NCBI GenBank assembly: GCA_026981635.1
Contig: JALSIF010000275.1
Span: forward strand, 1 to 11,104
Length of the DNA stretch: 11,104 bases
Direction of reading: 5' to 3'
Source of the DNA: a bacterium
GTDB lineage: Bacteria > 4484-113 > JALSIF01
This document shows, piece by piece, positions 5,616 to 11,104 of the stretch. Position 1 is the first letter of the stretch. Each line of letters starts with the position of its first letter. A model generated the notes under the pieces. The model did not search any database. It was not told the DNA's origin and saw only the letters and a program-made list of their open reading frames with translations. The translations under genes were made by a program, and so were the position numbers.

Positions 5616-7439
5616 ATGAACCTGGCGCTGCTTACGGTCCTGGTGATGGGTGTGCTCTATCTGGGCTACCGCTTCTACGCCCCCTATATCGCCCGCATCC
5701 TGGGGGAGGACGACCGGCGCAAGACCCCGGCGGTGGAGATCAACGACGGGCTGGACTACTGCCCCTGCTCCCGGCCTGTCCTCTTCTCCCACCACTTTGC
5801 CACCATCGCCGGGGCGGGGCCCATCGTGGGGCCCACCCTGGCGGCGGTCTATGGGGTGGTGCCGGCCATGCTCTGGATCGTGCTGGGGGGCATCCTCTTT
5901 GGGGCGGTCCACGACTACGTCTCCATGTATGCCTCCATTCGCCACCGGGGGCGCTCCATCCCCCAGATCACCTCCCGATACGGGGGCAAGCTTGGCTTCG
6001 GGCTGTTTATCGGCTTTGCCATCCTGGCCCTGATCCTGGTAAACGCCATCTTCCTCAAGCTCTCCGTCCAGGCGCTGGTCTCGGTGATCCCGGCCGCCTT
6101 CGTCAACTTTGACCCTGGCCAGTTTGCCTGGACCAGCCGGCTGGTGATGGAGGATGGCTCCTTCCGGGTGGGAGGGATTGCCACCACCTCGGTGATCGTA
6201 ATCTCCCTGGTGGCGCCGGTGATGGGCTACTTCCTCTATGTAAGGAAGGTGAGCACCAAGATCATGCTGCCCATCGCCCTGGGGGTGGCGGTGCTCTCCT
6301 TTGTGGTGGGGCTCTACTACCCGGTGAGCTTTACCGGCCTTGACCGGGCCACGGTGATGGCCATCTGGACCGGGGTGCTTGCGGTATACACCCTGTTTGC
6401 CGCCGCCCTGCCCATCTGGCTCTTGCTTGAGCCGCGCGACTTCATAAACAGCTTCGTGCTCTACATCGGCATCTTTGGCCTGCTGGTGGGGGCGCTCGTT
6501 GCCGGCCTCAGCGGGGCTACGGTGGGAGGCGAGGGGACCCTGCCCCTGTTTAGCGTGGGGCGGGGGACCGAGATCCTGGGGCCCATCTTTCCTCTGCTCT
6601 TTATCACCATCGCCTGTGGAGCCCTCTCCGGCTTCCACAGCCTGGTGGCCAGCGGCACCACCGCCAAGGGGATAAGCGTTGAGTCGGATGCCCGCCGCAT
6701 CGGCTACGGCTCCATGGTGGTGGAGTCGGCCTTCGCCTTCCTGGTGCTCATAGCCATTGCGGTGGGGCTGGGGGCGGCGGGCTACTTCGGCGCCAGCGGC
6801 ATCGTCTGGCCCACCGAGCCGGGGATGCAGAAGAACCCGGTGCTGGGCTTTGCCATGGGCTTCGGTGGCCTGCTCCACCAGGCCCTCCCCTTCATCCCCC
6901 TGCCCCTGCTCATCGTATTTGGCATGCTGATGCTGGAGGGCTTCCTCATCACCACCCTGGACTCGGCGGTGCGCCTCAATCGCTACCTGCTGGAAGAGGT
7001 GTGGATGATGGCCTTTAAGAACCCGCCCAAGTGGCTGATGAGCTACTGGTTCAACACCCTGCTAAGCGTCATTGCCATGGTGGGGCTGGCGGTATCGGGC
7101 GGGGTGGAGGCCCTCTGGCCGGTCTTCGGCACCGCCAACCAGCTTTTGGGGGCCCTCACCCTCACCGTGCTCAGCCTCTGGCTGATCACCATCCGCAAGC
7201 CGGCCTGGTTTACCGTAATACCTGCCCTGTTCATGATCGCCACCACCCTGACCAGCCTGGTGGAGATGCTATGGAAGCACGCCGGGCTGAGCGGGGCGCC
7301 GGCCAACCCGGTGCTTCTGGTGGCCGATGCGGTCCTGCTCGTCTTTGCCCTGGGGGTGATTGTGGTGGCGGTGGTGCGCATCTTTGGGCGGGGAGCGGGG
7401 AAGACTGCCGAGCCTGAGCCCCAGCCGGCCGAAGCGTGA
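5616..7439 (+). CDS. cstA: CstA family transporter (carbon starvation protein A)
   Basis: Multi-pass inner-membrane transporter of the CstA/BtsT family, whose characterised members take up pyruvate or peptides. The 607 residues are mostly hydrophobic, with more than a dozen candidate membrane segments. Family blocks are clear: FSHHFATIAGAGPIVGP (57-73), HDYVSMYASIRHRGRSI (99-115), SGFHSLVASGTT (338-349) and FGTANQLLGAL from residue 504. A hydrophilic Pro/Glu/Ala tail ends the protein. It is shorter than E. coli CstA (about 700) but within the family range. The ATG at 5616 is chosen for its strong ribosome site and because it leads straight into the first membrane helix. It heads a likely operon with birA (17 bases on) and hflX. 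Substrate and regulation cannot be read from the sequence; I see no CRP-type site. Confidence 0.95.
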   Translation: MNLALLTVLVMGVLYLGYRFYAPYIARILGEDDRRKTPAVEINDGLDYCPCSRPVLFSHHFATIAGAGPIVGPTLAAVYGVVPAMLWIVLGGILFGAVHDYVSMYASIRHRGRSIPQITSRYGGKLGFGLFIGFAILALILVNAIFLKLSVQALVSVIPAAFVNFDPGQFAWTSRLVMEDGSFRVGGIATTSVIVISLVAPVMGYFLYVRKVSTKIMLPIALGVAVLSFVVGLYYPVSFTGLDRATVMAIWTGVLAVYTLFAAALPIWLLLEPRDFINSFVLYIGIFGLLVGALVAGLSGATVGGEGTLPLFSVGRGTEILGPIFPLLFITIACGALSGFHSLVASGTTAKGISVESDARRIGYGSMVVESAFAFLVLIAIAVGLGAAGYFGASGIVWPTEPGMQKNPVLGFAMGFGGLLHQALPFIPLPLLIVFGMLMLEGFLITTLDSAVRLNRYLLEEVWMMAFKNPPKWLMSYWFNTLLSVIAMVGLAVSGGVEALWPVFGTANQLLGALTLTVLSLWLITIRKPAWFTVIPALFMIATTLTSLVEMLWKHAGLSGAPANPVLLVADAVLLVFALGVIVVAVVRIFGRGAGKTAEPEPQPAEA

Positions 7440-7456
7440 GTCTCTGCTAGCCTAGG

Positions 7457-8275
7457 TTGCCCTTGGGTGCACTGGCCAGAGAGCTTGGGCGGAGATTTCC
7501 CCAGCTTGAGGTGGTGCACCTTGCTGAGGTGGACTCCACCCAGAGCTTCCTGCGCCGCCGGATTGGGCAGCGGGGGGAGCTCGGTCGCCCCGTGCTGGTT
7601 CTGGCCCAGCACCAGACGGCGGGGCGGGGAAGCTGGGGGAGAAGCTGGCAGGACACCCCCGGGGAGGCACTGCTCATGAGCCTGGGGGCAAGGCTCAGTT
7701 TCAAACCCACCCCACTCCTCTCCCTGGCCGCCTGCGCGGCGGTGGGGCGGGGGCTGATGAGGGCCTTCCCCGAGCTTGAGGAGCGGTTCTTCTTCAAGTG
7801 GCCAAACGACCTCATCCTGGAGGACAGGAAGGTGGGGGGGACCCTTACCGAGATCGTGCGCCGCCACGCCATCGTGGGGGTGGGGATCAACCTGGGCTGC
7901 CTGCCATCTTTGCGGGAGCCGCCCCCCCTGCCGCCTACCTCCCTCACCCTGGAGCTGGGGAGAAGGGTTGAGCTTTCGGCGGAGCTTGTCGTCCCGTTGG
8001 TGGAGGAGCTGTTGGGGCTGGTGGGGCTTGGAGATGAGCGGGCGGGGGAGAGGATTGGGGAGCTGGTGGAGTTCTTTGCCGGCCGCGAGTGGTCCCAGAG
8101 AAGGGAGCTTCCGGTGACGGTGGAGGGGATGCGGGTGACCGCCCTGGTGAAGGGAGTTGATCCCGAGACGGGTGAGCTAATCCTCACCAAGGGGGGTAGA
8201 GAGATTAGGGTGATGAGTTATCAGCAGGTGCTGGAGCGCCCCTCCCCCGGCGACGAGGAGGGAGGGGAAGGCTAG
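7457..8275 (+). CDS. birA: Biotin--[acetyl-CoA carboxylase] ligase, catalytic domain only
   Basis: Activates biotin to biotinoyl-AMP and attaches it to a lysine of biotin carrier proteins such as that of acetyl-CoA carboxylase. The 272 residues contain VDSTQSFL (25-32), the nucleotide/biotin loop GRGSWGRSW (56-64), KWPNDL (114-119), DRKVGGTLTE (123-132) and GVGINL (141-146), followed by a small C-terminal beta domain. There is no N-terminal helix-turn-helix, so it should not repress biotin genes. The loop normally reads GRGRxGRxW; here Ser59 replaces the Arg matching E. coli Arg118. An in-frame stop at 7448-7450 limits the start: TTG at 7457 is the longest, TTG at 7463 is also possible, and neither has a good ribosome site, so coupling to cstA is likely. 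The stop touches the hflX start. Confidence 0.93.
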   Translation: MPLGALARELGRRFPQLEVVHLAEVDSTQSFLRRRIGQRGELGRPVLVLAQHQTAGRGSWGRSWQDTPGEALLMSLGARLSFKPTPLLSLAACAAVGRGLMRAFPELEERFFFKWPNDLILEDRKVGGTLTEIVRRHAIVGVGINLGCLPSLREPPPLPPTSLTLELGRRVELSAELVVPLVEELLGLVGLGDERAGERIGELVEFFAGREWSQRRELPVTVEGMRVTALVKGVDPETGELILTKGGREIRVMSYQQVLERPSPGDEEGGEG

Positions 8276-9466
8276 GTGGCGGTGAGCTTTGACAGCCTGG
8301 TGGGGCGGCTGCGGGGAAAGACTGCCCTGCTGGTCTATCCCTACCCCAAGCTCAACGGTGCCCGCCCGCCGGGCCGGGCCCTCAGGGAGGAGTTTGCCCT
8401 GCTTGCAGAAAGCTGTGGGCTTCTGGTGGTGGGGAGCTACCTGCCTGGTATCGGCCGGATCAACCCGGCAACCTACCTTGGCCGGGGACAGGTGGAGAAA
8501 GTGAGGCGGATGGCCGAGGAGCTTTCCGCCCAGGTGGTGGTGCTTGCTGCCCCCATCACCCCGGTCCACCAGCGCAACCTGGAGGAGCGGCTGGGCCGGC
8601 TGGTAATCGGGCGAAGCGAGCTCATCTTCCAGGTCTTCATGGACCGCGCCCACACACACGAGGGGAGGGTGCAGGTGGAGCTGGCCCGGCTGCGCTATGA
8701 CCTGCCCCGCATCAGCATGCTGATTGAGGAGCAGAGCCGCACCGGCGGCGGTATCGGCACGGTGGGTCCTGGCCAGACCACGGTGGAGGTGCTGAGGACC
8801 CGGGTGCGCCGCCGCATCCGCCAGCTGGAAAACCAGATTGAGAAGCTGCGCCGGGGAAGGGACACCCGCCGCAAGCGGAGGGTAAGGAGCGCCCTGCCCC
8901 TGGCCGCCCTGGTGGGCTATACCAACGTGGGCAAGTCCACCCTGTTTAACCGGCTCACCTCGGCGGAGGTGGAGGTGGATGACCGCTACTTCGCCACCCT
9001 GGACCCGACGGTGCGGCGGATGGGTCTGCCCGACGGTCGCTCGCTGCTCATCACCGACACGGTGGGCTTTATCCATGAGCTGCCCGAAGAATTGATGGAC
9101 GCCTTCCGTGCCACCCTGGACGAGCTCAGCCTGGCCAGCTTCCTCATCGTGGTGGAGGATCTCGCCACCGAGGGGTGGGAGGAGCGGCTCAACTCGGTGG
9201 AGAAGGTGCTTGCCGAGCTTCAGGTGGACCGCCTGCCCAGGCTTCTGGTCTTTAACAAGGTTGACCTGGTGGATGACCCCCTGGTGCTGGCCGAGGCGCG
9301 CAGCCGCTACCCGGAAGCCCTGCTGGTTTCCGCCCGCACCAGCGAGGGGATCGGCGAGCTCATCCTTAGGCTGATGGAGATGGTGGATGGGCTTGCCCCC
9401 CAGCGGGGGGTCAGCCGGACAGGTCTTCCCAGCTCACCCGATCGCCCGCCTTTACCGGCCGGATAA
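8276..9466 (+). CDS. hflX: GTPase HflX
   Basis: Ribosome-associated GTPase that splits stalled or hibernating 70S ribosomes, mainly under stress. The 396 residues have the HflX N-terminal domain (with GINPATYLG-like GRINPATYLGRGQVE, 60-74), the glycine-rich linker GGGIGTVGPGQTT (157-169), a coiled-coil-like basic helix (170-205), and the G domain: G1 GYTNVGKS (214-221), G2 FATLDPTVR (239-247), G3 DTVGF (261-265), G4 NKVD (327-330), G5 SA (352-353). The stretch after G3, normally like HVVDAS, reads IVVEDLATEGWEE (291-303). The GTG at 8276 follows the birA TAG directly, and its ribosome site GGAGGGG (8261-8267) lies inside the last birA codons, so translation is probably coupled. The last 56 bases overlap the end of neuB on the other strand. 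Confidence 0.95.
   Translation: MAVSFDSLVGRLRGKTALLVYPYPKLNGARPPGRALREEFALLAESCGLLVVGSYLPGIGRINPATYLGRGQVEKVRRMAEELSAQVVVLAAPITPVHQRNLEERLGRLVIGRSELIFQVFMDRAHTHEGRVQVELARLRYDLPRISMLIEEQSRTGGGIGTVGPGQTTVEVLRTRVRRRIRQLENQIEKLRRGRDTRRKRRVRSALPLAALVGYTNVGKSTLFNRLTSAEVEVDDRYFATLDPTVRRMGLPDGRSLLITDTVGFIHELPEELMDAFRATLDELSLASFLIVVEDLATEGWEERLNSVEKVLAELQVDRLPRLLVFNKVDLVDDPLVLAEARSRYPEALLVSARTSEGIGELILRLMEMVDGLAPQRGVSRTGLPSSPDRPPLPAG
9396..9410. terminator. GC-only hairpin at the neuB stop
   Basis: CCCCCC (9396-9401) pairs with GGGGGG (9405-9410) across a 3-base loop, directly beyond the neuB stop codon on the minus strand and inside hflX on the plus strand. No T tract follows on either strand, so intrinsic termination is doubtful. 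It could mark the 3' end of neuB mRNA in some other way. Confidence 0.25.
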
Positions 9467-10388
9467 GCTGCCGGCCCACCACCTCACCGATGCGGTCGGG
9501 GCTGATCCCGCCGGCGGGGCGAAGGGGGATGAGATCCTCCTCCCTGAGTTCGTGGCCCGCGGGCAGGTCGCGGGCAAAGTAGAGGGAGCGGCGGGCGATC
9601 CTGGCTACCTCCTGCTCGGCCTGGCTCACCTGCTCAGGCTCAGCAGAGAGCATCTCCTCCAGCTCCCTTACCGCCCTGACCAGGGCGGAAAGCTCCCCCG
9701 GGTCGGCGGAGAGGGCGATGTCTGGCCCCTGCTGCCTCTCCTTGTCCAGGCAGAAGTGCTTCTCCAGCACCCTGGCCCCCAGGGCCACCGCCGCCAGGCA
9801 GGCGTGGATGCCGATGGTGTGGTCGGAGTAGCCAACCTCAAAGCCCAGCTCGGCGAGCCTGGTTATCCGGCGCAGGCGGGCCTCGCCCGGTGGGGTGGGG
9901 TATAGGCTCACGCAGTGGAGCAGGGTGACCTGGCTGGCCCCCGCCTCCCGGGCCACCTCCCCGGCGCGGCGGGCCTCCTTAAGGGTGCCCATGCCGGTGG
10001 AGATGATCAGGTGTTTGCCGGTCTGGGCGCAGGCCCGGATCAGGGGGTGGTTGGTAAGATCCCCGGAGGCGATCTTGTAGCGCCCCACCCCCAGCTCCTC
10101 CAGCATCCCCACCATCTCCACATCAAAGGGGGTGGAAAGAAGCTCTATCCCCAGCTCGTCGGCCACCTGCTTCAGGTGGTGGTGGTCGGCGGGGGAAAGC
10201 TCCACCGAGGAGAAGAGGGCCACCTGGTCGGCCGCCTCCCGGGGGTGGGCCAGGCCGGTGGCCCGAAAGCTCTGCAGCTTTACCGCATCGGCCCCCGCCC
10301 GGTGGGCGGCGCGGATCATCTCCTCGGCCAGCTCAACCTTTCCCCCGTGGTTTATCCCCAGCTCGGCGATGATGAAGACCCGCTCCAT
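9411..10388 (-). CDS. neuB: NeuB/SpsE family sugar-acid synthase (N-acetylneuraminate synthase-like)
   Basis: Condenses phosphoenolpyruvate with an N-acetylhexosamine-type sugar to make a nonulosonic acid (sialic, legionaminic or similar), or acts as a spore-coat SpsE-type enzyme. In 325 residues: the TIM-barrel start FIIAELGINHGG (5-16), GADAVKLQSF (32-41), STPFD (85-89), YKIASGD (104-110), ISTGMGT (129-135), and the metal-binding histidines His190 (GYSDHTIG) and His211 (LEKHF). A GPD-containing loop (221-223) follows. The C-terminal SAF/antifreeze-like domain spans about 266-325 (RSLYFARDLPAGHELREEDL...RPAGGISPDRI). It is complete and of usual length. The substrate cannot be told from the sequence alone. 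The ATG at 10388 has a weak ribosome site. It probably shares a transcript with the membrane protein gene upstream (44-base gap). Its end overlaps hflX by 56 bases. Confidence 0.9.
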   Translation of the reverse strand: MERVFIIAELGINHGGKVELAEEMIRAAHRAGADAVKLQSFRATGLAHPREAADQVALFSSVELSPADHHHLKQVADELGIELLSTPFDVEMVGMLEELGVGRYKIASGDLTNHPLIRACAQTGKHLIISTGMGTLKEARRAGEVAREAGASQVTLLHCVSLYPTPPGEARLRRITRLAELGFEVGYSDHTIGIHACLAAVALGARVLEKHFCLDKERQQGPDIALSADPGELSALVRAVRELEEMLSAEPEQVSQAEQEVARIARRSLYFARDLPAGHELREEDLIPLRPAGGISPDRIGEVVGRQLIRPVKAGDRVSWEDLSG

Positions 10389-10432
10389 GGCAGTGAGATT
10401 ATCGGCCCGGGGGAGGGGAAAGCGAAGCCCGG

Positions 10433-11104
10433 CTACTGGTCGTAGCTTAGGATCAGACGGGGGTAGACGAGGATCAGCTCTTCCTCCTCCACCTCAAGCT
10501 GTCTGGCGATGGCCCGCTTGATGGGGGCGGCGTAGCTCTGGTAGACCCTTTTGGTGGGGACGAGGCCGAAGAGGAGGATGCGCTCACCCACCCCGAGCCG
10601 CTCTGGCCGGTCATCGGGGGAGAGGAAGCGGGAGAGCAGGGGAACCACCACCCGCTGGCGCTCACCCAGCACCAGGTAGCTCACCACCGGCTCGTCCCAC
10701 TGGGGCAGGCTCTGGCCGTCGTAGGCCACGGTGCCCCGGCGGCTGATGGGGGCGGAGAAGACCAGGTAGCTTCCCGCGTAGGTCTGCTGGGTGGCCCCTT
10801 CCAGGGCAGCAAGATCAATGGAGCGGTCGGCCCGCCGGCGAATCTCCGCCTCGTCCATGAAGGCGAGGGACTCGTAGGCCGCCCGCACCTCGGGGGAGGC
10901 CACCCTGGGTCCCTGCCTGCCCACCGTGGCGTAGAAGATGGCGAGGAAGAGGAGGGAGAAGGCAACGCTGCCCAGGAGGACCAGCAGCCCCTCCCGGAGG
11001 GGGTTGGTGCCCAGGTGCATGGTGTCGGGGGTGCGCCGGGCGACGATCTCCGGGTCGCCCACATTCACCCCCAGCTGGGGCGGGGCGGCCTCCCGCACCC
11101 TAAC
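10433..11104 (-). CDS. Unrecognised single-pass membrane protein, possibly 5' incomplete
   Basis: I do not recognise this protein. The minus-strand frame stays open to the window edge, so the start is unsettled: GTG at 11098 gives 221 residues, ATG at 11020 gives 195 and puts the membrane helix close to the N-terminus, and the true start may lie outside the window. Numbered from the GTG, a hydrophobic helix spans about 37-59 (GLLVLLGSVAFSLLFLAIF), followed by about 160 residues without cysteines or another helix, probably outside the membrane. That part contains SYLVFSAPISRRGTV, a QSLPQWDEPVVSYLV segment and a C-terminal ARQLEVEEEELILVYPRLILSY. Codon use is GC-rich, like the host genes. It lies 44 bases upstream of neuB in the same direction, so a link to cell-surface or glycan functions is possible but not shown. 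Confidence 0.75.
   Translation of the reverse strand, partial: VRVREAAPPQLGVNVGDPEIVARRTPDTMHLGTNPLREGLLVLLGSVAFSLLFLAIFYATVGRQGPRVASPEVRAAYESLAFMDEAEIRRRADRSIDLAALEGATQQTYAGSYLVFSAPISRRGTVAYDGQSLPQWDEPVVSYLVLGERQRVVVPLLSRFLSPDDRPERLGVGERILLFGLVPTKRVYQSYAAPIKRAIARQLEVEEEELILVYPRLILSYDQ

Noticed and set aside
5556-6878. 440-codon open frame on the minus strand across cstA
   Set aside because: It is rich in His, Gly, Pro and Gln, resembles no protein I know, and lies wholly antisense to a clear cstA; long antisense frames are expected in GC-rich genes.
7043-7867. 274-codon minus-strand open frame across cstA/birA
   Set aside because: It spans two well-supported plus-strand genes and has shadow-frame composition.
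8177-9076. 299-codon minus-strand open frame across birA/hflX
   Set aside because: Antisense to hflX, whose motifs are all on the plus strand; low-complexity His/Gln/Pro-rich product.

Overview
The window is a stretch of a bacterial chromosome that looks high in G+C (roughly 60-70% by eye), with GTG and TTG starts used alongside ATG and 3' CCA encoded in both tRNA genes. No gene fixes the taxon. The gene set (Mn-type superoxide dismutase, RarA, CstA, a BirA without a DNA-binding domain, HflX, a NeuB/SpsE-type synthase) would suit a GC-rich, possibly thermophilic, Firmicutes-like lineage, but that is a weak inference.

Layout. 1-552 (+): 3' part of a superoxide dismutase cut by the window edge. 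622-2487 (+): a two-gene restriction-modification island, a beta-class adenine methyltransferase followed by a DpnII/MboI-family (GATC-type) endonuclease, much richer in A+T than everything around it. 2488-3037: a 550-base stretch without a convincing gene but with several hairpins, including two tandem imperfect copies of one hairpin. 3038-4429 (-): rarA. 4489-5295 (+): a probable lipoprotein with a BamE-like segment, divergent from rarA. 5312-5478 (-): tRNA-Val(GAC) and tRNA-Cys(GCA), transcribed Cys then Val from a strong promoter. 5616-9466 (+): cstA, birA and hflX, packed with gaps of 17 and 0 bases and probably one operon, whose promoter is back to back with the tRNA promoter. 9411-10388 (-): a NeuB-family sugar-acid synthase overlapping the end of hflX tail to tail. 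10433-11104 (-): an unrecognised single-pass membrane protein running off the window, probably co-transcribed with neuB.

Most of the window is housekeeping. The accessory content is the restriction-modification island and the structured region after it. The points most worth checking are: a biotin ligase with serine at the position matching E. coli BirA Arg118; tandem hairpins whose stems differ by two compensated base pairs; a GATC-type endonuclease accompanied by only a DpnA-like methyltransferase; and the hflX/neuB overlap. I do not see convincing evidence for an entirely new multi-gene system.
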